In this document: positions 23,901 through 31,689 of the stretch, in pieces
Position numbering within the stretch: position 1 is the stretch's first letter
Layout: every line of letters starts with the position of its first letter
Assembly: GCA_022828595.1 (NCBI GenBank)
Contig: JAKGHH010000006.1
Coordinates: 13,264,499 to 13,328,498 of the forward strand
DNA from: Nelumbo lutea
Taxonomy: Eukaryota; Streptophyta; Magnoliopsida; Proteales; Nelumbonaceae
Direction of reading: 5' to 3'
DNA: 64,000 nt
The notes under the pieces: generated by a model
Database searches by the model: none
Seen by the model: only the letters and a program-made list of their open reading frames with translations
Told to the model about the DNA's origin: nothing
Program-made: the position numbers and the translations under genes

Positions 23901-26900
23901 GTTCTTTCCCTGATGTCCCCTTGAAGATATTCGACTTGATGTTGCAAATCCAACTTCAAGTCCGCCATATGCTTGACAACTACCCCCATGGTCTCGGCGT
24001 CACGCTGAGACCTCGCCTGCCTGGCCATCGCGACGCGAGCAGCCTCTTCAGCAGCGTAAGCATCCGCCTCAACAGCCCGGGTATTTGCCTCTGCAGCACG
24101 GAAAGCTTCTTCAGCAGCATGAGCAGCAGCCTCAGCAGCTCGCGCCTGTCGCGAGCTCCTCTCCACTTGGGCCGCCAAGGCATGAATTGAAGAATTCACC
24201 GACCAAAAGAAACAAGTGAGCAAATAACAACAGAAGCAACAGAATAAAGAAGGAAGACAGAACCTAACTTACCACCATGGCATGTGTTACGGCGCGGCAA
24301 GCAACCTGATTCAAGGGAAGATCGGTCCACGCCGCGACCTCCTCGGGGAAAGTAGCGTCCCTACTCTTCTGAAGAGCGTAGTTCGGCGACAACACGCTCC
24401 TAAACTCCCCTTGAGCTCCCAAGCCTGAGGGCCCAGCCCACATATGAGCAGACCCGGAGTGAGCAGGAGCACTTGAGTACGCAGGAGCGCCCGTATGAGT
24501 GGTCTCAGCGTAAGGCGTCCCGGCAGTTTCGTGCACCGGTGGAGTCACTTCGGGCTCCCTGGGCAGATCCTCCAGCGTATGGTCTGGAGCTTGGGGCTCT
24601 CATCCAGGGGTAGCTCGGTACGAGTTCGCTTGGCGACCCACTTCCTCCTCTTCATACCTTGGAACAAACGCCCCCCACGAGTTCTCTCCGCGTCCATCAC
24701 ACCTGTAGAAACGAGTTCGACATCAGAAAAAATGAAATAACAAAGCAAGCAAGAAACCGCATAGCTAGAAACCTACCCGAACTCAGGCCGGCTGCAATAA
24801 GCTTGGCCTCCGTTAAGTAGTGGTGGCACTTTAAGCCTTGTCGTGCCCATTGCCGGAGACCCTTCACCGTCTCTTTATCGAGAGTTACGCCCAAGTCAGG
24901 AGCGACCTCACCCCACCCGGTCTGAAAGGGCCATCCTTGTGCACTTCGCACGCCGAAGTAGTCCCGCTTCCAAGCCGGGACCTTATTAGGAAGATCGTGC
25001 AGAAGCTTAAAACCCTGGCGAGGAGAAAGGTAATACGCTCGTCTCCCCCAGGAAGAGAACCCGCCTGTCTCTTGAGCATCAAGATAGAGGAGAATATCTC
25101 TAAGTCTAAGGGGAAGTTCTGCTCGCAAAAAAGGGAAACTGTCCCCACCAGGTTCCGAATAGAGTTCGGATGAAGCTGGCCAATGGTGACACCGAAGTGG
25201 TTTATGACTTCGACGAGAAGGGGATGAAAAGGAAGTCGTAACCCTGCAACGAGCTGCTCTCGAAAAATCACGATCTCGTCGGGACCGTGTTCCCAAGGAA
25301 AGCTACCCGAAGGAATAAAATATGTGTACCCCACAGGAAGATTGTAAGACAGAAGTATGGATTGAAGCCCCTCAGGCGTCATGGTCGAATGACCAAACCT
25401 GTCTAGCATCCGACCTCGGCGGGAGGTAGACGCCAAACTGCCCGAAGCGACTCGGCCCACTGGTTCATAGTCCTCAAGCTCCACCTCAGGATCACTGAGG
25501 CAGTCTGGGGACACGGCTCGGTTGGTGGAACCTACGTCGGCCCTACTCGAAGAATCGTCTGAGCTATCAAAGCTAGACATTGGGGAAAAGATGGATTCAA
25601 GAAAGTACTCACCGGAAAGTTTGAAGAACAAGCCAAAGAATCGTGAAGACTGTATAACCAGCCTTGACGCGAGCTGGAAAAGACTTGGACGCGAGCTGAA
25701 AGGTTGGACGCGAACTTAGTAGACAAACCGCAGAAGTGACAAACCAACTGGGGCCCCCCACTATTTATAGCTACAGTAACCAAGAATCGGCCGCGCAGGC
25801 CGAAGACGATCCGACGGCCCACGTTCTTACCGACCGCACAACCCTTAAGGTCGAGACGTGATTGGCGCACGTCTTTCCGAAAAAAGCAAAACGTCAGCGC
25901 ACGTCTTTTTGAAACCGACGTCGCTTTGACACGCGTCTTTTCCGAAACTGGCGCGCCACACGTCTCCCTGACTGCCCGCGCACGTACAGCAGTGGTGCGC
26001 ATTTTTGAAACGACCCGCTATCATGTCCTAGCGGCGCGAATTGGTTTGAAATTTAAAACGCGCACTGTCACAACCACCAGCGTTCTTGAGTAAGCACGTT
26101 TCCAGCCTTCTCGGAAACCGAAAGAACCCTAGCAAAAGCATCTCGTGCAGTGAAGGTTCGAAGGACGGGACAAATCCACCTGCTACCTCGCAAAAACTCC
26201 CTGCACCATGGCAAGACCCCCGGCGCAAGGAGTGGGGGGCAATTGATGAAGGAAGATTTGGCCCGACCTCTCTATTACGTGGCACGTGGCAGAAACAACA
26301 GCTCGACAAAAGGGGCCAAGCCTAGGCGAGAACAAGGGGACACGAGCGGACTGAACTCCCTACCGGGGGCCCGAACTGACCAACCTTGTAACAGCTCGGG
26401 ATACATTTCGCCGAACTGACCCACCTTGTAACAGCTTGGGTTATACTTGCCAAACTAACATTGTAACCGCTCGGGACACACTTCGCCAAACTGACCCACC
26501 TTGTAACAGCTCGGGATACACTTCGCCGAACTGACCTACCTTGTAACAGCTCGGCATACACTTCGCCGAACTGACCTGCCCTATAGATACCTCCGAGCTC
26601 AAGACCGCCTCGCTCAGCACTTCGCATCACTTGGCACCAAAACCAAACAAGTCGTACCACGCCTGACACTAAGGAATTTCGTGCCCAAGGGCGCTGTGCC
26701 TGACTGAGATCTGACGTTTGGCGGGAGCACCCTAAACGGCCACCTGCCACCGCCACTAACACCGCCATCTCCGGTTAGATGACGGTTAGCCAGTGACGGT
26801 TCTGTCTCAGCAGAAAGGACGACGGCCGAATTGACAAGCACAAGGGTAATCATACTTGACCTGACAAGGGCCCCGGGACGAGTGCACGAAGTGACTATAA

Positions 26901-28597
26901 GAGCCCCCTGCCCCCCGACAACAGAGGGATGCAAACTTTGCGCTATCTGGTATTACCTTGCTTTTGAAGGATTCTAACTTGAGCTTCGGAGCCTCTACAC
27001 CGGGTTCCCCCCGGAGCTTCCCCATCTCCTCCGTTTCAGGTTCCCTGCTACCCCGTTCGGAAGCAAGGCAGCGGACAGCTAAGACCGGCCGGATCGCGCT
27101 CCATCACCTAGCAATGGAGAAGGAGATGATTAGCTGATTCCCCATCACTAAGATACAAACTACAAGCATGAGATGAGAGATATAAAGCTGCATTTGTTCT
27201 TCTTCTGGAGGAGGTCATAACTGTTTATTTTCCTCAGGCACTACATGGATTACATCCTCCACATCCAATACCAAAATAGATTACTCACTAAAAGCTGTAA
27301 AAAATATCATTTAAACATTTGATTCATGCACTACATGCACCTGATATCCAATCATTGGCAACCAAAGGAAGTTGATGATATTTGAACATGCTAACATCTT
27401 TGCAATTTTCTGAAGGAATAAGAAGACAACTCACTTCTTAACTTCCTTTTTGTTGGCAAAACCACTTTCAAATGGTAGGCAACACAACCTCATTAAAAGA
27501 CAAATATTTTTTTTTCTGTAAAGTCCTTTTCCTTCTATTAACCTTTTTGTTTTGTCTAATAAATGTTTGGTCTCTGTCAGAGGTAGAGTTAGACATCGAG
27601 CTCAGAAACCACTGAGCACATTCTAGCTTTTTATTCTCAAGACCATGCTCTAGGGTGTTTTTAGGATGGGTACCCACCCAGAAAGGAGGTCAAGCTGAAA
27701 TTGAGACTCATCCTTGTAAACTGCTCAGTCAGAATATAAAGCCCAGGATTTGGGCAAAACCTGGCACAAGATGGCAACTTTATCCTTTTCAAAGGACAGT
27801 TTAACAATTCACCCACTTAATTCTCATTACACGAGAACAAGGGCACGAAAAAGAATTCTATTTTAAGCACAACCCTTCCGTTTCCTTTATGATGGAAAAG
27901 TCAAACTACTCTTGTTTCATTGGCACCATTTTGGACGCTTTTTTATTTACCGCTTCAATACCCACATTATAATCGGATTCACTTATCTATTCGGTTCATT
28001 CTCAGATTTGTTTGTTTCTTCTGGTTTTTCTTCACATGCCAGAAATTACAAATGTGCTCCAGTTTCCCAAAACGCCCATCCCCGCTGAGTATTGTTTGAA
28101 CCTTGAACATGTCAATTAGTTCGAAAGTTCACTGGTAAAACCAACAAGCTGACAAAACCAATTTACCTCCCTTGTCGCCTTCAAAACGAAATAGATGAGA
28201 AGAAAACTAATAGTACCTTTGTATTATGATCAATACGATTGGTAAAATAGAAACAAAAAAAGAGGGAAAATTCACAGGATTTAAATCTCGAACGAAACCC
28301 ATCGATCAAACAATATCTAAACCTGGATAAAAGAGAGACTCCTAATTGTCTGATCACTCAGACTACATTATCGACGAACGAAAGCCAATCGATTTAACGA
28401 GAGAGAAGGAGACAACACAAATTACAAGTCTTTTTCAAGGAAAATAAGGTGGAAGAGAGATCTATCGCATAGGCCTAGAGACAATAAGATTAGGCGCAAT
28501 TAAAGTTTTCTGAAGGAAGAAGACCAGGGTTTCGCACCTGTTGTTGTTTGGCGACCTGTTCTCTAAGTCTGGTGGCTTGTTTCCTGATTGCTTCCAT
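494..28597 (-). CDS. SH3P: SH3 domain-containing (BAR-SH3) protein, SH3P1/2/3-like, 5' half, five exons
   Basis: Seen: five exons, 28597-28538, 15553-15434, 15348-15279, 15173-15022 and 595-494, join into one open frame of 504 nt (168 codons) with GT-AG introns. The protein starts MEAIRKQATRLREQ, then has LEKLYISTRAGK, HFQRDIVRGVEGYIVTGSKQ, KLSDDSRKYG and EDARHLAQRYDRMRQEAEAQ, all closely matching plant SH3P proteins. The family is about 370 residues; the visible part is most of the BAR domain, and the SH3 domain must lie left of position 1. Known of the family: Arabidopsis SH3P proteins bend or bind membranes through the BAR domain and act in clathrin-mediated endocytosis, cell-plate formation and autophagosome formation. 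Odd: introns 2 and 3 are about 100 bp but introns 1 (12,984 bp) and 4 (14,426 bp) are swollen by retrotransposons. No stop or frameshift is seen in the exons, so the gene looks functional. Confidence 0.93.
596..1134. other. Intron 4 segment, nothing recognised
   Basis: Intronic sequence of the SH3P-like gene. A 62-codon minus-strand frame at 721-909 has coding-like composition but no family I recognise. No repeat ends seen. Confidence 0.5.
1135..2566 (-). pseudogene. Degraded Ty3/Gypsy gag relic with PBS
   Basis: The minus-strand frame at 1135-1647 encodes a zinc knuckle CFRCMELGHRSNEC (CX2CX4HX4C), typical of chromovirus-type Gypsy gag. Going to higher coordinates (upstream on the minus strand, to about 2130) are broken gag pieces such as DWLDNIENYFDWKE with stops and frameshifts. 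At 2547-2558 the minus strand reads TGGTATTAGAGC, one base from the initiator-Met tRNA primer site TGGTATCAGAGC, so a 5' LTR should begin just to its right. No protease, RT or integrase follows: the element is truncated at about 1135. It lies inside intron 4. Confidence 0.6.
2567..3762. other. Probable LTR remains of the gag relic, otherwise unassigned
   Basis: By position relative to the primer site this should contain the 5' LTR of the preceding Gypsy relic, but I found no second LTR copy to fix its ends. Only short unrelated reading frames are present. Confidence 0.3.
3768..4649 (-). repeat. Tat-1 3' LTR
   Basis: Plus strand runs from TGATGTAGCACAA to CCCTCCGTCA. Contains about 40 bp (near 4080-4125) absent from the partner LTR. 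Confidence 0.9.
4650..4662 (-). promoter_or_regulatory. Tat-1 polypurine tract
   Basis: Minus strand AGTGGGGGGCAAT, directly before the 3' LTR. Identical to the tract of Tat-2 at 26231-26243; this primes plus-strand DNA synthesis in LTR elements. Confidence 0.85.
4902..4910 (+). promoter_or_regulatory. TATA box of the Tat-1 antisense gene
   Basis: TATAAATAG, 190 bp upstream of the ATG at 5092, pointing toward the antisense gene. The same motif sits 188 bp upstream of the matching ATG in Tat-2. Confidence 0.7.
5863..5934 (+). other. Intron 1 of the Tat-1 antisense gene
   Basis: 72 nt, GTAGGT donor and TTTCACCGCAG acceptor, splitting a glycine codon. Tat-2 has an intron at the same place (24703-24776), and the third copy near 32235-32327. 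Confidence 0.65.
6435..6508 (+). other. Intron 2 of the Tat-1 antisense gene
   Basis: 74 nt with a consensus GTGAGT donor, long T-rich tract and GCAG acceptor, joining ...MV to VNTAI. The third copy has a matching intron at about 32703-32777. Confidence 0.65.
7315..7320 (+). terminator. Poly(A) signal of the Tat-1 antisense gene
   Basis: AATAAA 108 bp after the stop codon at 7207, on the antisense-gene strand. Together with the TATA box it suggests an independent transcription unit. Confidence 0.5.
7561..7800. repeat. 79-bp tandem repeat between Tat-1 pol and antisense gene
   Basis: Units begin with GCCGAAGTGG-like sequence at 7561, 7640 and 7719 (79-bp spacing) and contain CTTGTGGCCCTTAGGCTTA; the third is partial. 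It lies between the convergent ends of pol (7813) and the antisense gene (7207). Confidence 0.75.
7813..11084 (-). pseudogene. Tat-1 pol (RT, RNase H, integrase), broken
   Basis: Minus strand. The RT part starts near MPGIDPEIITHKLN (about 11027) and has VDYTDLN, FLDAYSGYN and the YVDDM active site near 10480-10500. RNase H follows with LHVDGSSNQQGSG near 9500, then the integrase zinc finger (LCGGHLGG ... KCDKC), GIDLLGP, a catalytic NNGKQF (usual DNGKQF with D to N) and NGQAEV. Interruptions: stops at about 10839 and 10656, a 112-bp local duplication near 9864-10006, a frameshift after KCDKC near 8720 and a stop near 8050. Pol ends at a TAA at 7813-7815. Loss of the middle catalytic aspartate, plus the breaks, makes it inactive. 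Confidence 0.85.
11085..13630 (-). pseudogene. Tat-1 gag-protease, broken
   Basis: Starts MASSSNVGRSMEI at 13630, frameshifts within about 15 codons, then runs through a proline/glutamine-rich N-region, the retrotransposon gag core (about 12034-12700), a CX2HX4HX4C-like knuckle (CSFHKDHGH...) and an aspartic protease with VLVDSGSSADIL near 11600. Stops follow the protease motif (near 11550). An (ATT)n run at 11934-11975 encodes about 14 asparagines, where Tat-2 has about four. Confidence 0.8.
11934..11975. repeat. (ATT)n microsatellite in Tat-1 gag
   Basis: About 14 perfect triplets, read as poly-Asn on the coding (minus) strand. Probably expanded after insertion. Confidence 0.95.
13701..13717 (-). 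promoter_or_regulatory. Tat-1 primer binding site
   Basis: Minus strand TGGCGCCGTCTGTGGGA, two bases inside the 5' LTR. Begins with TGGCGCCGT as in Asp-tRNA-type primer sites, but differs after that. Confidence 0.8.
13720..14555 (-). repeat. Tat-1 5' LTR
   Basis: Plus strand runs TGATGTAGCACAA to CCCTCCATTA; 836 bp versus 882 bp for the partner. The last bases TTA replace the expected TCA, but the TSD GAAAG follows at once. Confidence 0.9.
14561..15021. other. Intron 4 segment, nothing recognised
   Basis: Ordinary AT-rich intronic sequence between the Tat-1 TSD and exon 4. Confidence 0.6.
15022..15173 (-). CDS. SH3P: SH3P-like exon 4
   Basis: 152 nt, begins with the two bases that complete the split glycine codon, then 50 codons including KLSDDSRKYGAENN and KERGNLLKALGTQ. 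The donor GTTTAATC at 15021 opens the 14.4-kb intron 4. Confidence 0.92.
15279..15348 (-). CDS. SH3P: SH3P-like exon 3
   Basis: 70 nt, encoding HFQRDIVRGVEGYIVTGSKQ and a few more residues; ends in phase 1 with the first base of a glycine codon. Acceptor CAG at 15351-15349, donor GTTAG at 15278. Confidence 0.92.
15434..15553 (-). CDS. SH3P: SH3P-like exon 2
   Basis: 40 codons, phase 0 at both ends. Acceptor is TTTTGCTTCAG, donor is GTCGT at 15433. It encodes a glycine-rich turn followed by LQQHQKLEKLYISTRAGK of the BAR domain. Confidence 0.93.
15830..16631 (-). pseudogene. LINE ORF2 C-terminal relic (part 1), with RNase H end
   Basis: Minus strand. 16630-16325 reads KIWHHFLNLIEYS then TVMWAVWGERYNRIFE, the plant LINE zf-RVT/C-terminal signature; further on (near 15985) it reads PREQNSIADGLAKSGA, the end of an RVT_3 RNase H domain, with stops and shifts between. 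A-rich sequence near 15830-15850 may be the 3' end. The upstream part continues at 27112 across Tat-2, so the LINE is older than Tat-2. It is in sense with the SH3P-like gene, in intron 1. Confidence 0.8.
16765..16975. repeat. 41-bp tandem repeats in the Tat-2 5' LTR
   Basis: About five units of the type GAACTGACCCACCTTGTAAC followed by AGCTCGGGATACACTTCGCC; the third is shortened. The 3' LTR has the same set near 26378-26577. Upstream tandem repeats of this kind often lie in LTR U3 enhancers; that role is inferred. Confidence 0.85.
17281..17288 (+). promoter_or_regulatory. Candidate TATA box of the Tat-2 LTR
   Basis: TTATAAGA about 200 bp before the LTR end; the 3' LTR has CTATAAGA at the matching place. 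Position fits an LTR promoter; not tested. Confidence 0.4.
17494..17511 (+). promoter_or_regulatory. Tat-2 primer binding site
   Basis: TTGGTGCCGTCTGTGGGA one base after the LTR. One base different from the Tat-1 site (C to T). Confidence 0.8.
17576..19114 (+). pseudogene. Tat-2 gag
   Basis: A 512-codon frame from MASSSNTGRGTE. Residues 1-150 are proline/glutamine-rich; the gag core (PF03732-like: PLDKYDGSFDPNDHVDAF, TWYRNLAPGSI, ESIRGYIKRFNEA) lies about residues 300-450. Compared with Tat-1, about 15 codons after KRKREGE are missing and the frame shifts, so the zinc-knuckle part continues in the frame starting near 18981. This gag would lack its knuckle unless frameshifting occurs. Confidence 0.8.
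18981..20150 (+). pseudogene. Tat-2 gag C-terminus and protease
   Basis: Frame overlapping the end of gag. Contains the knuckle YCSFHRDHGHSTEQC (CX2HX4HX4C), an asparagine-rich linker, and a retropepsin-like protease with VLVDSGSSADILF near 19610-19650. Ends at TGA 20148-20150, and another TAG follows near 20196 before the RT, so the pol polyprotein is interrupted here. Confidence 0.8.
20211..23360 (+). pseudogene. Tat-2 pol (RT, RNase H, integrase), broken by stops
   Basis: RT with VDYTDLNRACPKD, LDAYSGYN and YVDD at 20730-20741; connection and RNase H to 21461; a second RNase H-like domain with LHVDGSSNRQGNGAG near 21680; integrase with HEGLCGGHLGG and KCDKC finger, GIDLLGP, SDNGKQFED and NGQTEVMNR (D, D and E all present), then VRDLAHIRTAAYQ and GPYKVKRALG. 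Nonsense codons at 21231-21233, 21459-21461, about 22776-22778 and 23037-23039 and a late frameshift. Catalytic residues are kept, so loss is by a few mutations only. Confidence 0.9.
23609..25580 (-). pseudogene. Tat-2 antisense gene (PF04195-like, coiled coil), broken
   Basis: Minus strand. ATG at 25580 (MSSFDSSDDSSS). Exon 1 has VGYTYFIPSGSFPWEHGPDE, IVIFREQLVAGLRLPFHP and LHPNSIRNLVG, resembling PF04195; a frameshift near 25100 moves the frame before LRDILLYLDAQ and KVPAWKRDYFGVRS. Intron 1 is 24703-24776 (GTAGGT...CTACAG), exon 2 24273-24702 (in-frame stop near 24600). Intron 2 starts with GTAAGT at 24272, but the expected acceptor before VNSSIHAL reads CG instead of AG. Exon 3 to 23609 is an alanine/glutamate-rich coiled coil. 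Same architecture as the Tat-1 gene; function unknown. Confidence 0.75.
25760..25768 (-). promoter_or_regulatory. TATA box of the Tat-2 antisense gene
   Basis: Minus strand TATAAATAG, 188 bp upstream of the ATG at 25580; Tat-1 has the identical motif at 190 bp. Confidence 0.7.
26231..26243 (+). promoter_or_regulatory. Tat-2 polypurine tract
   Basis: AGTGGGGGGCAAT immediately before the 3' LTR, identical to Tat-1. Confidence 0.85.
26244..27106 (+). repeat. Tat-2 3' LTR
   Basis: 863 bp, same ends as the 5' LTR (TGATGAAGG ... CGCTCCATCA), followed by the TSD CCTAG. Confidence 0.95.
27112..27215 (-). pseudogene. LINE relic (part 2), zf-RVT cysteine region
   Basis: Minus strand reads ACSLYLSDGESANHLLLHC, the Cys/His part of the LINE zf-RVT domain. 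It ends exactly at the Tat-2 TSD and its continuation (KIWHHFLNL) begins at 16631, so it is one LINE split by Tat-2. Confidence 0.75.
27216..28460. other. 5' part of intron 1, nothing recognised
   Basis: AT-rich intronic sequence. No repeat ends or coding motifs found. Confidence 0.6.
28538..28597 (-). CDS. SH3P: SH3P-like exon 1 (start codon)
   Basis: ATG at 28597-28595, 20 codons ending in three glutamines, then a GTGCG donor at 28537. The start is chosen because the residues after it match the conserved SH3P N-terminus exactly and a CT-rich leader precedes it. Confidence 0.92.
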
Positions 28598-28768
28598 CCA
28601 CGTATGGCTCTGAGAGTTTCGAGTTTCGGTATCAGAAACAGAGGAAAGTTTGAAAAGAAACAGAGAGACAGAGACAGAGAGAGTAAAATAGAGATGAATC
28701 CACGAAAGAAGGGGAGGGGGTTTTCAAATGAAATGGGGTTTAACCGGGTTGGTGGCACTTGTTATTAA
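28598..28768 (-). promoter_or_regulatory. SH3P: SH3P-like 5' leader and core promoter region
   Basis: Between the start codon and the MITE. On the minus strand the leader has a pyrimidine-rich run (TCTCTGTCTCTGTCTCTCTG near 28660-28680), common in plant 5' UTRs. No clear TATA box. Because the MITE begins at 28769, the promoter must be within about 170 bp of the ATG or include MITE sequence. Confidence 0.5.
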
Positions 28769-29240
28769 GGCGCTGTTTGGGCAGACTTTTTTTTGTACTT
28801 TCAAGTTTTAACAGTACCAAAGTATAAAGTACAAAAATATTTTTACTTTGGTGCTTTTGCTTTAAAAACCGTTTTAGATAAAAAATTTTTGTAAAATATG
28901 AACAAAAATAACCATTTCCTATTTGGCTTTGCACGTTCGTCCGTACTTTTAACGGTTTCCAATGGTTTGGTGGCTGAAACCAGATATGATGGTGCAACCA
29001 GTGGCGGCAAACGGAGGCAGGGCCGAGAGTTGTATCAAAAGGTGGTCATATGTCACCTTCCATTCGTACGAAAGCACGAAATATAAAACGTATGTTCATG
29101 ATTTGGGGGGAGGGGGAGTTGTACTTTAGAAATATATAAAAGGAGAAGCACAAGGTATATAAAAATACTATACATACTTTTCATACTTTTATACTTTCAA
29201 AAGTATGAAAAAATTTATAAAAGTCTATCTAAACAGGGCC
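28769..29240. mobile_element. Tourist-like (PIF/Harbinger) MITE, TSD TAA
   Basis: Terminal inverted repeats: GGCGCTGTTTGGGCAGACTTTT at the left; the right end reads AAAAGTCTATCTAAACAGGGCC, about 18 of 22 bases paired. Flanked by TAA at 28766-28768 and 29241-29243. 472 bp, no coding capacity. Three-base TAA/TTA duplications and GG...TGTTTGG ends are typical of Tourist elements. Confidence 0.85.
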
Positions 29241-29339
29241 TAAAACTGTGTTTCAAAGCCCAAATGTGCATGAACATGATATGTTACACCCTATCCCTCT
29301 CATCTCTTTTCTTTGTTCCCAACCAACTCCTTGTACACC

Positions 29340-29694
29340 TAGAGGTGTAAATGGGGCCGTAGGCAATTGTTTTCAATTGATCATGTAAATATATTTATAT
29401 ATTTGTAAATATATTTATATAATATATTATATAAATTATAATTATATAATAATATATAGTATATAATATATTAATAAAATAAATAATTGTTTTCAATTTT
29501 ATTATACTAAGTTATTTAATTATTGTACATATAAATAATTGCATACATCAAATATTATATAAAATTAAAATTTTAAGTTTTTTTTCAATTTTTTTAAATA
29601 AATAACTTTGGCCCAGTCGATAGCCTGGCCTAGCCCAAGGCTTGGCCCACGGACCAGCCTGGCCCACGGCATGATACGGTGTTTTACACCTCTA
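29340..29694. mobile_element. Short non-coding element with perfect 12-bp inverted ends
   Basis: Ends TAGAGGTGTAAA and TTTACACCTCTA are exact inverted repeats. The interior is very AT-rich on the left and has GGCCCA-type repeats on the right. No convincing target duplication, so the superfamily is not assigned. Confidence 0.6.
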
Positions 29695-29704
29695 ATTGAT
29701 TCCA

Positions 29705-30008
29705 TACATCTCATGTACAACTTGTGAGATAATTTTATACAATTAATCATGTCATATTGGATAGGGCGATCTAAATCAAATTTGATTTTCAATCGGAGCC
29801 AATCTAATCTAAAAATATGATGGATGGTTACCCAAATATGGCAAAAATATTTCATATTGGATACATCTTATGTACAACTTGTGAGATAATTTTATATAAT
29901 TGATCATGTCATATTGGATAGGGTGATCTAAATCAGATCCAATTTTCAATCGGAACCAATCTAATCCAAAAATATGACGTATGGTTACCCAAATATGGAA
30001 AAAATATG
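29705..30008. repeat. 157-bp direct duplication
   Basis: TACATCTCATGTACAACTTG at 29705 recurs as TACATCTTATGTACAACTTG at 29862; both units continue through ATCATGTCATATTGGATAGG and a GGTTACCCAAATATGG tail. Two tandem units, slightly diverged. Confidence 0.9.
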
Positions 30009-31040
30009 ATCGGGTGAGATCGGGTCATGATCCGACCCATTTGCATTCGTACGATCATGAATGAAAAAGACCCATAATTTAAGCTAAAAATAATTTGAAA
30101 TAATAATATAAAATAATAACAGATAAAATAAAACAGCAATACATGATTATTAATAAATATATTTGTCATTAATCATCAATAAATAATTAAAAATAATAAT
30201 TTTTATATAAATTCTAATATATTAAAGGATTAAATAAAATAAGAGTAGTTTGACCAATGTAACATAGGTGTGTTAAACCGAATCTTTCCCACAAACTATC
30301 CACACTATAGTGTAGCCCCCCGAACGCCATTGCAATCATCAAATACTATATATCCATATAAAATGAGGGTAAATCTTTAACCTTCAACCTCATCTCCCCT
30401 CAACTTTGGCCTGCCCTTAAATCTCCTCTCATTTTTGGGATGAATAGAATGTCTATTATGTCCATATTAATTCCTAGACCTATTAAGTTAAGATTAATAT
30501 TTCATTTTTTATGGCATAACAAATCCATTTTTGGCTAAAGAAAGGTTTAAGAGTTTTTTTTAGTTAAAAGTTTATGGATACTATAGGTTGAAGGGTAAGG
30601 CAATCAGTGAGGGGTTTACCAGAAAGGCAATAGATGACTAGAGGGTTGGGTGAGGAGGCGAAGGCAAAGACTAGAGTGGAAAGAAGGGAACACTGAAAGA
30701 GGTAGGAAGTTAGGGCCCCATTTGGTAACATTATGTGAGTGTTTCTCCTCTTCCTACCATTTTCACAGAATAGAAATGCATTTTGCAAAAAAAAAAGCGA
30801 GAAAAATGAGTAATTCTCGCGTGATAACAACACCCAAAGAAAGAGAATGTGCGGTTCCCACAACGTCCCTAGTAAGTTATGAAAACATGTGCGACGTTCC
30901 CACAAGAGAGAATTTGCAATTTTGTCATTTTTCACAAAAAATGATAAACTCAAGCTCTAGAACAAGATTCTTCATTCGTTCAACCTCAACCCTACCATTG
31001 CACAATCTAGAGTGTTGAATGTTGCTATTGTTAAGGACTG
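30009..31040. other. AT-rich intergenic stretch, nothing recognised
   Basis: No gene. A GGGCCCCATTTGGTAACA sequence near 30713 looks like a DNA-transposon end, but I found no partner. Confidence 0.5.
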
Positions 31041-31689
31041 TGATGGTACGCGATCTAACTACTCCTACCTGGAGGGCAATCTGGACTCCAAATGGACGGA
31101 AAGCTGGATCGATCTGCAAAACAATCTATTAGAGAACCCAGGGTAGCAAACCCGGCAAGGTCGCTCCAATGCTTAAGTCAGTAAGTATGCTGTAAATGTG
31201 AGCTGAATGCTTGGGAGCGTGAGTGCTAGAGAGTAGAGTAATCACATGTACCTTTGCCTTGAGGTTTCAAGTCTTTATATATTGGAGTAGCCGTGGGCTT
31301 CACAAAAAAGATCTGGGTTCTCTAGGCTGTAGAGATAAGGTTGGTTCCGTTTTTAGAGGAGGGTAGTACGTCCAGCTCCGATTCAGCCAGAACTGGGATA
31401 AGTTCTTATCGTGACCTTGGGAGATTTGGGATTTGGTGGCTCATCGTGATCCCAAGAGCTTCGAGATTTGTTGGGAAGGCCTTCAAAGTTGGTTATACGA
31501 TGCTTTGGTCCGTTAGCTCTGAGTTGGAACTCTGATTCTTCAGTCCCGAACTGGACTGGATACCTGAGGTGCCTCTACGCCGAGGCGGGTTTGGAGTCGA
31601 GGTGGCTAGGTACCTGAACTGCGAATGTTGCAAACAGGGCTTGCCCGACTGAGTTGCCATCCTTCAATCAGATCGTGCTTACTTTTAGT

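Larger units (their letters stand above)
16627..27111 (+). mobile_element. Tat-2: Tat-like Ty3/Gypsy retrotransposon with TSD CCTAG
   Basis: LTRs at 16632-17492 and 26244-27106, TSD CCTAG at 16627-16631 and 27107-27111. Plus-strand gag, protease, RT, RNase H, integrase; minus-strand antisense gene at 23609-25580. Counting by eye, the LTRs differ by about 22 substitutions and a 2-base indel over 861 positions (roughly 2.5 percent), so it is younger than Tat-1. It sits in a LINE relic inside intron 1 of the SH3P-like gene, in antisense to that gene. Internal proteins are clear relatives of Tat-1, while the LTRs share only the ends. Confidence 0.95.
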
